Positions 46,986-58,734 of a DNA stretch of 64,000 nt are shown here, piece after piece. Positions within the stretch are counted from its first letter, which is position 1. Each line of letters opens with the position of its first letter. The stretch is from Ovis canadensis (Eukaryota; Chordata; Mammalia; Artiodactyla; Bovidae). The stretch spans positions 26,812,501 to 26,876,500 of the forward strand of contig NC_091256.1 of NCBI RefSeq assembly GCF_042477335.2. Direction: 5' to 3'. The notes below the pieces were generated by a model that ran no database searches, had not been told where the DNA came from, and saw only the letters and a program-made list of their open reading frames with translations. The position numbers and the translations under genes were made by a program.

Positions 46986-48249
46986 AACTGCAAAGTAAGA
47001 ACACTTAATAGATTCAAAAAAGTAAAGAATCAATGTGTATCCTTTTTTAAAAAATCAATAAATTACAAAGGAAGACAACAGGTAAGAAGAAAGTAAGAAA
47101 GGTACTTTAAAGTTATCAAAAAAGAAACAATACAATGAAAATAGTAATTTCATATCAATACCTATCAATAATCACGTTAAATGTAAATGGATTGAATTCC
47201 ACATTTGAAAGACACAGACTAATTGAAAGGCTAAAAATAACAAGATGCAACAATATGTTCCCTACAAGAGAATCATTTTAATCTTAAGGACACACTCAGG
47301 TTGAAACTGAAGTAATAGATAAAAGTGTGCCATGCAAATAGAAACAGAACAGTGGTGGCTATACTTATATACAATAACTTTCCACAAGTAGACTGACTTC
47401 CATGGGTCACAAGAGACAAATAAATCACAGTATAATGATAAAGCAGTCAAATTATCAAGATAACAGAACATTATCACTGAGCTACATGAACAAATATTGA
47501 TAGAACTGAAGGGAGAAATAGAAAGAAAACAACAGTAGAGGGATTGATTATTCCACTTTTATTAGTGTAGAGATCATTCAGACAGAAAACCAATGAGAAA
47601 ACCATCACTGAATGATATGATAGACTAACAAACATGTTCAAAATAGCAACAGAATACATATTCTTCTCTAGAGCACATAAAACATTCTGCAGAATAGGTC
47701 ATAAATTAAGATACAAAACAAGTCTTACAAATTTAAGAAAATTGACATATCAAGCATTCTTTATAGCTACAATGTTATAAAATTTAAAAATGATGAAAAA
47801 CAGAATATTGGAAAAATCCTAATTAAGTGGAAATTAAACAACACATTTCTGAACAAGCAATGGATCACAAGAGAACCAAAAGGAAAATCAAAAAACTATC
47901 TTGGGACAAACAAAACTGGAAATACAAAATATGGAAACGTGGAATGCAGCAAAAGCAGTAGAAAGAGGGAAGTTTATAGAGATAAATGTATACATTAAGA
48001 AACAAAGAAAGAAACAGCTCTCAAACATCTAATTTTATAATTTAAGGAACTAGAATAAGAGCAAATTGAGTTCGTAGCAGACTAAAGAAAAATTTTAAAA
48101 TGAATACAAGTAAATTAAACAAAAATTTAGAAAACAGTAGAAGAGAACAACACAACTAAAAACTGTTTTTTAAATATATAAGCACAATTTATAAACTTTT
48201 ATCTTGACTAAGGAAAAAAGAGGGAGAATGATTTAAATAAAAGTACTGG

Positions 48250-48366
48250 CATAACCCAGAGGAATGGTATGGGGAGGGAGGTAGGAGGGGGAGTGGGAAC
48301 TTATGTACACCTGTGGAAGATTCATGTTGATGTATGGCAAAACCAAACAGTACTGTAAAGTAAAAA

Positions 48367-48401
<35 letters not shown>

Positions 48402-48430
48402 TTTAAAAAATTAAAAAAATAAAAAATAAA
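48250..48430 (+). mobile_element. L1 3'-UTR insert with (AAT)n tail
   Basis: GGAATGGTATGGGGAGGGAG, TGTACACCTGTGGAAGATTC, TTGATGTATGGCAAAACCAA and the A-rich tail are a ruminant L1 3' terminus of about 120 bp, severely 5' truncated, inserted in the older L1. The tail has become an (AAT)n tract at 48367-48397. Confidence 0.85.
48367..48397. repeat. (AAT)n microsatellite
   Basis: About ten AAT units in the poly(A) tail of the inserted L1 end. Confidence 0.95.
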
Positions 48431-49359
48431 TAAAAGTATATATATATATATAAAGAAACATCACAATGATTTTATAGAAATACAAAGGGTCAAGACTACT
48501 ATGAAGAAGCATAAGTGAAAAATTGAATAATATAGAGAAATCAATATAATCCTTGAAACATATTGCTTACCAAGATTGAATCCTTAAGAAATATAAAATA
48601 TGAACCTGCAAATAATGAATGAGATTAAAATATTAATTAAAAATCTCCCAATGAAGAAAAGTCAAGGACAAAATGGTTTCATAAGTAATTTTATCAAACA
48701 TTTAAATAACTAAAGTCAATCTTTCTTAAATTCTTCCCCCAAAATAATGAGGTGGGATTTTTTTCACTCATTTTATAAGGCCTGTGTTACCCTTATTCCA
48801 TAATATAGCAAAGAAGAAAATCAACAAAATGCAAGAACTTCCAGAATAGGAGAAAATATTTACAAACCTTATATATGATAAGGGGCTAATATCCAAAATG
48901 CATAAATATTGCATACAACTCAATAGCAAAAAGAAAGAATAAGTCAATATTTAAATTGGGCAAAGGACCTGAATAGACAAGTTTCTCAGAAGACATCCAA
49001 AAGGCCAACAGGTAGACAAAAACATCACTGATAACCTAGGAAATACAAATCAAAACCACAATGAGTTGAAATGATTATCAGAAAGACAAGTAATAACAAG
49101 TTTTGGTGAGGATGGAAAGAAAATTGAACCCTGATACACTATCAATGCCAGTGAAAATTGGCATAGCCATTATGGAAAATGGAGGTTCCTCAAAAATTAA
49201 AATAGAAGAACCATATGATTGAGCAATCCCACATTTGGGTATACATCAGAAGGAAATAAAATCCGTATCTTGAACTGCTATCTGTGCTCCACCTTATTCA
49301 CAAGTGTCAAGATGTAAAAAATTGAAGTAAGTGTCCATCAACTGATGAATAAAAAACTT

Positions 49360-49400
49360 TTATATATATATACACATATATATATACATATATATATCAA
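49360..49400. repeat. (AT)n/(ACATAT)n tract
   Basis: TATATATATATACACATATATATATACATATATATAT-type tract near the end of the old L1. Confidence 0.9.
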
Positions 49401-49565
49401 ATCATCACAATGTACACCTTAGTAAAATTACACAACCTGAATATATACAATTTTTATCAGTCATTTTGAAAATGAATAAAAGAAACAAGAGCCGCTATGC
49501 ATGCATCACTCACCACAGCTTACATACCCCAGTAGAAAGATTTCTTTCTGCCCCCTGTAATAAGA

Positions 49566-49777
49566 GTACTTCCCAGGTGGTGCAGTGGTAAAGAATCTGT
49601 CTGCTATTGCAGGAGACACAGGAAATTTAGGTTCAATCCCTGTGTCGGGAATAACCTCTGGAGTAGGAAATGGCTATTCACTGCAGTATTCTGGCCTGGA
49701 AATTTCCATGGACAGAGGAGACTGGTGGGTTACAGTCCATGGTGTCACAAAATGTTGGACACAACTGAGTGAGCATG
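49566..49777 (+). mobile_element. Bov-tA SINE
   Basis: Plus-strand: head CTTCCCAGGTGGTGCAGTGG, B-box GGTTCAATCCC (49630), BovA ACTGCAGTATTCTGGCCTGG, end TTGGACACAACTGAGTGAG. Confidence 0.92.
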
Positions 49778-49859
49778 TATGCACTGCAACAAGATTCCAA
49801 GCATTTGTGGCCAATGAGCAATCACAGCCATCCTCATTTTTTTCCTTTGTCCTATAAAG

Positions 49860-50033
49860 CAGGAGTCCCCAACCTCCAGTACCTAATGACTGATGATGTG
49901 AGGTGGAGCTGATGTAAAAATAATAGAAATAAAGAGCACAATAAATGTAATGCTCTTATATCATCCTGAAGCCATCCTCAACTCCAGTTCATGGAAAAGT
50001 TGTCCCTGATGCTAATAAGGTTGGGGACTGCTG
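49860..50033. mobile_element. hAT-type non-autonomous DNA element
   Basis: About 174 bp bounded by 15-bp inverted repeats: CAGGAGTCCCCAACC at 49860-49874 and GGTTGGGGACTGCTG at 50019-50033 (one mismatch). The inner parts ATGACTGATGATGTGAGGTG and AAGCCATCCTCAACTCCAGT match a common mammalian hAT-family repeat. A TSD of eight bases is not clearly preserved. No transposase. Confidence 0.75.
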
Positions 50034-50225
50034 CAAAGCAAGCCCCTTTCCTCTGTTCTCAGAACTTGTTACCATAGTTCACCATAGTTTGCTTGTCCCA
50101 AATTGCAATTCTCTCCTATTCCAGAATAAATGACTTTTGTTGGTAAAATAACTAACTCTTCTGTTAAGGTCAATACATTCATACCTTATTAAAATTAAAA
50201 TAGGAAAAATAAAGAAAGCTCATTG

Positions 50226-50612
50226 GTGCTGTTCAGTTGCTAGGTCCATCCAACTCTTTGTAACCCCATGGACTGCAGCCAGGCTTCCCTATCTTTCACC
50301 ATCTCTCAGGGTTTGCTCAAACTCATGCCCATTGAATCAGTGATGCCATCCAACCATCACATCCTCTGTTGTCCCCTTCTCCTCCTGCCTCCAATATTTC
50401 TCAGCATCAGGGTCTTTTCCAATGAGTCGGCTCTTTATATCAGGTGGTCAAAGTATTGGAGCTATGGTATCAGTCCTTCCAATGAATATTCAGGGTTGAT
50501 ACCCTTTAGGATTGACTGATTTGGTTGCTTTGCAGTCCAAGGGACTCTCAAGAGTCTTCTCCAACACCACAGTTTGAAAACATCAATTCTTCGGTCCTCA
50601 GCCTTCTTTAAT
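50226..50612 (-). mobile_element. BovB 3' fragment
   Basis: Minus-strand BovB tail of about 390 bp (GTTCAGTTGCTAGGTCCATC to TTCGGTCCTCAGCCTTCTTT), with a C-terminal ORF2 remnant in the minus frame. No clear TSD. Confidence 0.92.
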
Positions 50613-50619
50613 ATATATA

Positions 50620-51630
50620 AAACTCCTAATATAACACAAGTTCTATGAATAAATATTTGAATGTATCAGTAAATTGATAACAGACTAATGAATGAATGGA
50701 GTATTACATATGTATGAGTGTCACCGTGGGTACATGCATGCACATATACAGATATACATATGTACAATCTGTGCATGTGTATGCATGGATAAATGATTTA
50801 ATTTATCAGTAAATATTATGAGTTATTACAGAATAGCAGTATGGCATAAATATCATGGTCCTATTTATTTTAGCTACATTTTATACTCTGTTGAGTACAC
50901 TACATATGCTCTTATTTTTCTTTCTCCTTCTTTTGTTCTCCAACCCCCTTTTTTTTCAGGTATTTCTTCTTTAAAATCATTTACATCTTTGGGATACACT
51001 AAACACTTACTGTAATGCCAAATATTCTGAGATATTCTGTTACCCTAAGTAATGTAAGCTCCAAATACCAAAAGCCTTAGAAAAATTATTATTGAATGCT
51101 GACTGTAGCACAATGAATTAACATTAATAGAAATAACAATCATATATACTTAAGCCTATTTGTGGAGGTATGCACTTTCTTCTATGGCTCCTAAGCAACT
51201 ACTGAATTTGTGTAAGCATTTATCCTGCTGTTTGGTAATTGGTGATTTACTTCTTTAGCTCATGGTTTAGATTTCTACCCCTTGGAGAGCATGGATTTTT
51301 TCATTCATCAATCTAAACTCTGAACCTAGTAAAATGTTTGGCACAAAACAGTCACTCAGTTGACACATGTTTAATTTAATTGTTCCTTGTTTTTTACAAC
51401 TATTGCGCATTTGCTCAAGGTCATGTATGGCTCTGTCTTCATAGTCAGCATTCTTCCCTGATTCATTAGATTTTACTATTATTTATCCTCATACAAATCC
51501 AACATTTTTTTTGGTTTATTTCATTTCCAACCTTTTCTAACTCAAAGCAGTTCATTTTCTCCTTTGTCCAACACTTGTTTAAATCACACCTGAATTCCAA
51601 AGCACACAGGACTGATGTTGTTTCCTTGTT
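50620..51630. other. Unique AT-rich sequence
   Basis: No recognised element in about 1 kb. Confidence 0.4.
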
Positions 51631-51639
51631 TTTTTTCTT

Positions 51640-53090
51640 TCTCTTTTTTTAATTTTAACATTTATTTTTAACTGAAGGATAATTTCTTTACAGTATTGTG
51701 TTGGTTTCTGCCAAACATCAACATAAATCAACCATAGGTATACATATGGCCCCTCCCTCAGGAACCTCCCTCCCCATCCCACCCCTCTAGGTTGTTACAG
51801 AGCCCTGGTTCGAGTTCACTGAGTCAAATAGCAAATTCCCATTGGCTATTTGTCTTAAATATGGTAATGTGTGTTTCCATGTTACTCTCTTCATAGATGC
51901 CACCCTCTCCTTCCTCCCTCCTCCACACTGTGTCCTTAAGTCTGTGTATCCATTGCTGCCCTGCAAATAATTTCATCAGTACCATCTTTCTAAATTCCAT
52001 GTATATGCATTAGTAGCATTAGTATATGATATTGTTTTTCTCTTTCTGATTTACTTCACTCTATATAATAGACTCTAGGTCCATCTACCTAATTAGAACT
52101 GACTCAAATTCATTCCTTTTCGTGACCAAGTTTAATATTTCATTGCATATATGTACCAGCATTCATCTGTTGATGGTCATCTAGGTTGCTCCCATGTCCT
52201 AGCTATGGTAAATAGTGCTGCAATGAATTTTGTAGTACATTTGTCTTTTTCAATTTTGTTTCCTAATGGTATATGCCTAATAATGGGATTGCTGGGTCCT
52301 ATGGTGGTTTTATTACTAGTTTTTTAAGGGATCTCCCTACCGTTTTCCATAGTGGCTATGTCAATTTACATTCCCACCAACATTGCAAGAGGGTTCCCTT
52401 TTCTCTACACTATCTCCAGCCTTTATTATTTGTAGACATTTTTGATGATGGCCATTCTGACTAGTGTGAAGGGATAACTTATTGTAGTTTTGATTTGCAT
52501 TTCCCTAATAACGAGCAACACTGAACATCTTTTTATGTGTTTATTAGCTATCTGTATGTATTCTTTGGATAAGTATCTATTTAAGTCACTTTGCCACTTT
52601 TTTTTTTTTTTCAAATTATGGAACACTTTGCAAATTCGCTTGTCATTCTTGTGCTGGGGCCATGGTAATCTTCTCTGTATTATTTCAATTTTAGTACATG
52701 TGTTGATGAAGTGAACACTTTCCCACTTTTTGATTGGGTTGTTTGTTTCATTGGTATTGAGTCACATGTAATACTTGTATAGTTCGGAAATTAATTATTT
52801 TCAGTTGTTTCATTTGCTATAACTTTCCCATTTTGAGGGCTGCTTTTCAATTATTTATAATTTCCTTTGCTGTGTGAAAACTTTAAGTTTAATTAGGTCC
52901 CACTTGTTTATTTTTGTGTCTATTTACATTTCTCTAGAAGGTGAGTCTTTTTTTGTCCATATGAACTCACTAATTTAGCCTATATTTCAATTTTTTCCTA
53001 TTTATTTTTGTCAAAATATGCTGCTCATTTTTATTGTGTCATATGGTTACTAATGTCTATGTCCTAATTTTTCAAATCCTTTGAGTGGAG
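51640..53090 (-). mobile_element. L1 3' UTR and ORF2 end, carrying a U6 pseudogene
   Basis: Reverse complement of a ruminant L1. 3' UTR: AACTGAAGGATAATTTCTTT, CACCCCTCTAGGTTGTTAC, TTGCTGCCCTGCAAATAA. ORF2 end: CATTCATCTGTTGATGGTCA (52160), CAATTTACATTCCCACCAAC (52362), GATGGCCATTCTGACTAG (52447), TTTTTGATTGGGTTGTTTG (52726). Diverged, no long frame. Interrupted at 52603-52718 by a U6 copy. Confidence 0.88.
52611..52718 (-). pseudogene. U6 snRNA retropseudogene
   Basis: Reverse complement aligns along the full length of U6: 5' GTGTTCACTTCATCAACACA (U6 GTGCTCGCTTCGG...), ACTAAAATTGAAATAATACA, then CAGAGAAGATTACCATGGCC (authentic has ...TTAGCATGG), GCGAATTTGC and GTTCCATAATTTG before an A-run (T-run 52603-52610). 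TTTGCCACTTTTT (52590-52602) and TTTCCCACTTTTT (52719-52731) form the TSD inside L1. U6 is normally a Pol III-made spliceosomal RNA. This copy has many substitutions, some in the catalytic region, and no upstream promoter is expected, so it is a dead copy moved by L1. Confidence 0.93.
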
Positions 53091-53094
53091 AATT

Positions 53095-53520
53095 TGAACC
53101 AAGACTTTTTTAATGTTACTTACAATTAATCCCACAATGTATGATATATGGTCATAATATATAGTCACTAAACACTTTAAAACAAAAAGCTATGCAACTA
53201 AAACTGGAGCATCAATCATACTTGCAATAGTTGAATTATTGTTAAAATATTTCAGCACAACCTGTATTTGCTAACTCTTTAAAATGGATTTCCACTCTTT
53301 CAAAATTTTGTCCTCAATTTTATGGCAAACATTCAATTGTTTATAAAGATTTTCTAAAGAGAAGTAAAATGCCTTTCCCTACAAAGTAAAATAAAAATGG
53401 AAACATGTTCAGCACTAAGTAGACTATAACAAAAATGAGGAAAAATAGTTTGCATGGAAAAGATGACTTTATCTATCCAATGTTTCATTCTAGTACTATC
53501 ATTTCAAATCTTATGCTTAA
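53095..53520. other. Unrecognised sequence between L1 parts
   Basis: No element recognised. It may be diverged L1 or an older insertion. Confidence 0.35.
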
Positions 53521-53524
53521 AATG

Positions 53525-54205
53525 CTCATCTATCTTATGTTGGTTTATGTATACGGCATGAGACAAAAATCCAATTTCATTCTTCTGCATATGGTAATCC
53601 AGTTTTCCCAGCACCATTTATTGAAGAGACTACAATTTTCACATTGTATGCACCTGACTGACACTCTTGTGCAGAGACATTATTTTGCCAACAAAGGTCC
53701 ATCTAGTCAAGGCTATGGTTTTTCCAGTGGTTATGTATGGATGTGAGAGTTGGACTGTGAAGAAAGCTGAGCACCGAAGAATTGATGCTTTTGAACTATG
53801 GTGTTGGAGAAGACTCTTGAGAGTCCCTTGGACTGCAAGGAGATCCAACCAGTCCATTCTGAAGGAGATCGGTCCTGGGTGTTCTTTGGAAGGAATGATG
53901 CGAAAGCTGAAACTCCAGTACTTTGGCCACCTCATGTGAAGAGTTGACTCATTGGAAAAGACTCTGATGTTGGGAGGGATTAGGGGCAGGAGGAGAAGGG
54001 GACGACCGAGGATGAGATGGCTGGATGGCATCACTGACTTGATGGATGTGAATTTGAGTGAATTCCAGGAGATGGTGATGGATAGATAGGCCTGGCATCC
54101 TGCGATTCATGGGGTCACAAAGAGTTGGACATGACTGAGCGACTGAACTGACTGACTGAACTGACACTCTTGTTGAAGATCAGTTGAATGTATATGTTGG
54201 GATAA
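53525..54205 (-). mobile_element. L1 ORF2 piece interrupted by BovB
   Basis: AATCCAGTTTTCCCAGCACC (53596) and ATTTATTGAAGAGACTACAA (53617) are L1 ORF2 in reverse. It continues after the BovB with TTGAAGATCAGTTGAATG (54173). Probably the continuation of the L1 at 51640-53090. Confidence 0.75.
53671..54159 (+). mobile_element. BovB 3' fragment with 14-bp TSD
   Basis: Plus-strand BovB tail, low divergence, with an open C-terminal ORF2 piece (53667-53939: MYGCESWTVKKAEHRR, ...YFGHLM). The flanks ACTGACACTCTTGT at 53657-53670 and 54160-54173 are a perfect 14-bp TSD. The TSD starts with ACTGA, the same unit as the BovB 3' tail. Confidence 0.96.
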
Positions 54206-54439
54206 AATAGGAAGCATAGGAAAAATAGACTATAAAGTTCATCAGGCATAGGAGAAAATAATCAAATAAAACTTCTCAACATATGCATACATAATGAAAC
54301 TGAATTAAAAAACCAAATGGGGAAAGAGAATAGTAGACAAGAAACACCTGAAAGATCATGTATAGGAAGAAATGACTCAGAAATGATCTGAGATCTCATA
54401 AGATCTACAGAAGAAAGATGTGATAGAAATGTTGATACA

Positions 54440-55250
54440 TGGAGAATAGAGAAAATATTTATACTACACATCCAATCAGAATCCCAGGGAAAGGAAAATG
54501 GTGTCAAATGGTAATGGGAATAATGATCAAAGTATAAAGCTTGGTCATATATTTTCATTTTGATTTGAGAAAACTCAGTAAATACAAGCAAAATAAATAA
54601 AAGTTCACAAAAACCATTTCAGTGAAACTGCAGAAGATCAAAGATAAAGTAAATATCTTTAAAAGATCCAGAAATATGGAAATTTTATATTAAAAAATGA
54701 AACTAATAAGAGATGAAGAAATATAGGGCAAACAGAAAGAAAAGTAAGTTTAATGATGATAGAAAATATCTTTTAACCTAAAGGTTTAACCTCAGGGAAT
54801 TTTATTTTAGGATGAGGTTGTAATATAAATATATTCAGGGAAAAAAAGAAAGGCTAGATAGAGTTTATTATCAAATGACCTTAACTATCAGATAATTAAA
54901 GACTGTACTTCAAGAAGAAGGAATGTAATACCAGAAAAGATGGACTGATAGGCAAGAATCAATTATAACCAAAGAAAAATTTAGGGAAATTTAAAAATTG
55001 CATAATCATTAACTGCATAAAAAACCATAAAAATAACAAGTATTAAAATATAACTAATATGAGAAGACTAAATTATAATCTGTAGAAAATTCACTAGAAT
55101 TAAAATATTTTAAAGTACTCCAAAAATGTTCAGGAAGACAATTAAAATAATGATTTATTTATACTTTAGATTTTACTAGGTTCAATATTCATGTGAAATT
55201 CTTATCATAACCTTTAAAAATAAATGCAAATATTCAGCAGTATACAGGAA
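54440..55250 (+). mobile_element. Very old L1/HAL1-like fragment
   Basis: Landmarks CAATCAGAATCCCAGGGAAA (54474), AAAACCATTTCAGTGAAACT (54610), GACTGTACTTCAAGAAGAAG (54901) and CAGATAATTAAAG resemble the region of old L1/HAL1 elements in that order. It is very A-rich and diverged, so the assignment is tentative. Confidence 0.45.
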
Positions 55251-55419
55251 AAAAGTTAAGATAAAACATCAGTCCAATCAAAGGCAAAACACAAAGAAAA
55301 ACCATAGAAAAAGAGGATTATATACAAAACTCCAAAAAGACATTATAAATCAGCACAGATTTATCAGGCTAATTTATCATGACAAAAATGTGAATCCTTC
55401 ACAACCCACAGATCGATCT

Positions 55420-55490
55420 TCTGGCCCAAGGATAGAATCTGGGTCTCCTCCTTTGCAGGCAGATTCTGTATCATCTGAACCACCTACAAA
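55420..55490 (-). mobile_element. Bov-tA tRNA-head fragment
   Basis: CCCAAGGATAGAATCTGGGT, CTCCTCCTTTGCAGGCAGAT and ATCATCTGAACCACC match the tRNA-derived part of Bov-tA in reverse. The BovA body is missing. Confidence 0.75.
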
Positions 55491-55494
55491 CTCT

Positions 55495-56740
55495 GGTATA
55501 TTTCTGATGACTGTCCATGACATGAATAAGTCATGTGATGACTCAGTAATCAGGACCACTTGGATTTTTTTTTTTTTTTTTTTGCTACTTTGTCATCTCA
55601 GGTCCAATACACCAGAACCAAAGCAAATTACAGTTTCAAGTATAGTCCTCTAAATGTTTCTCCATGGATGAAGCAGAATGATTTCTAATTTTCCTATTGG
55701 TCATAATTGTTCCCATAGGCAAACATTTCTGCAAAGATGCTAAGAAATATGGAGGGGCATATGAATATTCAGTCACTAGTAAATATCTCCCCCGTAGTAA
55801 GTTATGAGCTTTAATAGTGATTGTATGTCATTAGTCATACTGCTACTGAGACCCCATTTACTTATTTTGATTTCATTTTGTTGTTGTTGTTGTTGTTATT
55901 GTTTCTATCCTTTTGCTTCTTGAGTATATTGCCAAGTGCATTGCTTGGATCATGTATTTGGTTTTTTTTCATTGTCTGAATAATGACAACAATCTTAGTG
56001 AAACCAGAGATAGAAGAGGCATGATGGGATGAAGGACATTATTACAGGGCTATTGCTTGCTGTGGATCCAGTGGCTACTACAGCTATCACCAGATTTGCA
56101 TGAGACCTTGGTGAAAACATAATTAAATTTTTATTATGTAAATAACTCTATTTTGTGGTACCTTTGTTATACCAGCTTAGTCTTTCACCTATATAATACG
56201 CAAAGTATTAATGGAATTGTGAAATTGGAGTGTTGCTAAAACAAAACTTAAAATACATGTCAATAGCTTGCTATTTGGCATTGGATAGCAAGGAAATAAT
56301 GAACACAGACTTGATGACTTATGATCTTTCTTACATCATTGAATAAAGTTGATGTAATTGCCACCTGTGATAAGTTGGAAAGCAAATTGCAGTCTATGGA
56401 GACTGTAACTCTACAGGAAGCAGTCAGAATGCCAGTTTGCAGACATAATTGGAAAGAAATAGATTTCTGCTTTAAAAAAAAGTTCTGACTGCAACATAAA
56501 ATAACAATTTTGTGAAAATACAGAATTTGAAAATTCATTATAAGAAAAACACAATTGTTTGCCTACTGCTAAAAGCAGGACATTTGTTGAAACCAAAAGT
56601 AGGAGAACTATCACCCAGAATCTTGAAATGCATTGCATTATTTTTATTTATGTATACAATGGTTGTCAGCCCAGCTGCATGGATCAAAATAAGCGTTCAG
56701 ATGGCATGGAATTAATTATTATTTAATTGACAATGACAGA
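55495..56740. other. Unique sequence with simple repeats
   Basis: Contains a T-run at 55564-55583 and a (TTG)n tract at 55879-55904. No genes recognised. Confidence 0.4.
55879..55904. repeat. (TTG)n microsatellite
   Basis: About eight TTG units with one TTA. No SINE is attached. Confidence 0.9.
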
Positions 56741-56758
56741 GAAAGTTGAGCAGAACAT

Positions 56759-57035
56759 GCTGCTGCTGCTAAGTCACTTCAGTCGTATCCAGCTCTGTGC
56801 GACCCCATGGATGGAAGCTCACCAGGCTCCCCCATCCCAGGTATTCTCCATCCCGGGCAAGAGCACTGGAGTGGGTTGCCATTTCCTTCTCCAATGCATG
56901 AAAGTGAAAGGTGAAAGTGAAGTCGCTCAGTCGTGTCTGACTCTTAGCGACCCCATGGACTGCAGCCTACCGGGCTCCTCTATCCATGGGATTTTCCAGG
57001 CAAGAGTACTGAAGTGGGTTTCCATTGCCTTCTCC
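56759..57035 (-). mobile_element. Bov-A2 SINE with perfect 13-bp TSD
   Basis: Complete minus-strand dimer: (CTG)n start, first monomer, ATGCATGAAAGTGAAAGGTG linker (56896), second monomer ending TTCCATTGCCTTCTCC. TTGAGCAGAACAT occurs at 56746-56758 and 57036-57048. Low divergence suggests a relatively recent insertion. Confidence 0.97.
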
Positions 57036-57059
57036 TTGAGCAGAACATAGGCAACATTA

Positions 57060-57460
57060 AATATAGGAGAAAAATCCATAAGTTTAAGAACTATGACCAG
57101 AAAAGGCCTTTGGATGTGGTAACTTTCACACACAATTGCTTGAAAGCAAGAAACTATCACTAATTCTAAAGTTGTTGTGCTAACTAGTAAGCTACTTAGA
57201 GAAATATTTGACCCATGCTACCTTCAGATACCTATATTTGTGTCTAAGTTTGTAGCAATTGGATATAGTTGGAAATTGTAATGACTTTGACTAGATCTTG
57301 GCCTTAGCACAGTAGGCATGCAATCTCTTTTCCTCTTCTTGTTGTACAGATGTAGTGGTAAACCATGTTATTCAGTGTGATAACAATAATACTCTTGGAG
57401 ATGGTGGCAAAGATATAAAAAAGGAAAGAACATCAATCACTGCATAGTCTCATGAATTGG
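57060..57460. other. Unique intergenic sequence
   Basis: No element recognised. Confidence 0.4.
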
Positions 57461-57475
57461 AACTGACCACCTGCC

Positions 57476-57910
57476 GACACTTACTCCTTGAAAGGAAAGT
57501 TATGACCAACCTAGACAGCATATTGAAAAGCAGAGATATTACTTTGCCAACAAAGGTCCGTCTAGTCAAGGCTATGGTTTTTCCACTGGAGATCCAACCA
57601 GTCCATCCTAAAGGAGATCAGTCTTGAGTGTTCATTGGAAGGACTGATGCTGAAGCTGAAACTCCAATACTTTGGCCACCTCATGCAAAGAGTTGACTCA
57701 TTGGAAAAGACCCTGATGCTGGGAGGGATTGGGGGTGGAAGAGAAGGGGACGACAGAGGATGAGATGGCTGGATGGCATCACTGACTCAATGGACGTGAA
57801 TCTGATTGAACTCCGGGAGTTGGTGATGGGCAAGGAGGCCTGGCGTGCTGCAATTCATGGGGTCGCAAAGAGTCAGACACGACTGAGCGACTGACCTGAA
57901 CTGAACTGAG
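57476..57910 (+). mobile_element. BovB 3' fragment with internal deletion
   Basis: Plus-strand BovB tail from GACACTTACTCCTTGAAAGG to the AACTG repeats. About 110 bp are missing at 57586 (TTTTTCCA joined to CTGGAGATCC) compared with the copy at 53.7 kb. CCTGCC at 57470-57475 and 57911-57916 may be the TSD. Confidence 0.92.
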
Positions 57911-57919
57911 CCTGCCATA

Positions 57920-58310
57920 CCATTGCCTGTGTTCAAACTATGTGAAAAATTATGTATTTCTATTTTGTTATAGTCATAGAATTTTGTATCTCTTTTTAGT
58001 TCTCTGAACCAAAATATGCCTCTTTTTTTAAAGCAGCTTAAACTAATATAGTTCTTTGCTGAATTAAAAAATTTTCTAGAGAGTTTGTATCATTTTTCAC
58101 AGCCACTGAAAATCTGTGATAGTTCTAATCCTAAACCCTTTCTTTTCCCTCAAATTTTTATCTTTTAAAAACTTACATAGGCAAAAGGAGATCAGTTACC
58201 TTTATTTTTTATGATAAGTGAGGTTAAATATTTATCTACAAGTTTTGTGAAAATTTAAATTTTAATTTGTGCCCTTTTCTCACTTTCCATTTCTAACGGT
58301 TCTTTAATAA
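57920..58310. other. Unique AT-rich sequence
   Basis: Nothing recognised. Confidence 0.4.
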
Positions 58311-58315
58311 ATTCT

Positions 58316-58720
58316 ATGGACTGTGAAGAAGGCTGAGCGCTGAAAAATTGATGCTTTTGAATTGTGGTGTTGGAGAAGACTCTCGAGAGTCCCTTGGACT
58401 GCAAGGAGATCCAACCAGTCCATTCTGAAGGAGATCAACCCTGGGATTTCCTTGGAAGGAATGAGGCTAAAGCTGAAGCTCCAGTACTTTGGCCACCTCA
58501 TGTGAAGAGTTGACTCATTGGAAAAGACTCTGATGTTGGGAGGGATTGGGGGCAGGAGGAGAAGGGGACCACCGAGGATGAGATGGCTGGATGGCATCAC
58601 AAACTCAATGGACGTGAGTCTGAGTGAACTCCGTGAGATGGTGATGGACAGGGAGGCCTGGTTTGCTGTGATTCATTGGGTCGCAAAGAGTCGGACACGA
58701 CTGAGCGACTGAACTGAACT
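58316..58720 (+). mobile_element. BovB 3' fragment
   Basis: Plus-strand BovB tail (ATGGACTGTGAAGAAGGCTG to GACTGAACTGAACTGA), about 400 bp, low divergence, with intact-looking C-terminal sequence on the minus-shadow and plus frames. No clear TSD. Confidence 0.93.
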
Positions 58721-58734
58721 GATGATCCCATCTA

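Larger units (their letters stand above)
46990..49480 (+). mobile_element. Long old L1 ORF2 region
   Basis: Plus-strand L1 ORF2 nucleotide landmarks in order: ACGTTAAATGTAAATGGATT (47174), AAACATTCTGCAGAATAGGT (47679), AAAAGCAGTAGAAAGAGGGA (47952), ACAAAATGGTTTCATAAGTA (48669), AACCTTATATATGATAAGGG (48865), AAAAACATCACTGATAACCT (49018), GGTGAGGATGGAAAGAAAAT (49105), CCCACATTTGGGTATACATC (49229). No long open frame survives. It is interrupted by a younger L1 3' UTR piece at 48250-48430. The ends are approximate. Confidence 0.85.

Noticed and set aside
52490..52714. 74-codon plus frame
   Set aside because: It spans L1 and the antisense of the U6 pseudogene; not coding.
52611..52718. Functional U6 gene
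   Set aside because: A-tail and TSD mark it as a retrocopy; the body has many substitutions, and the flank is L1, not a U6 promoter.
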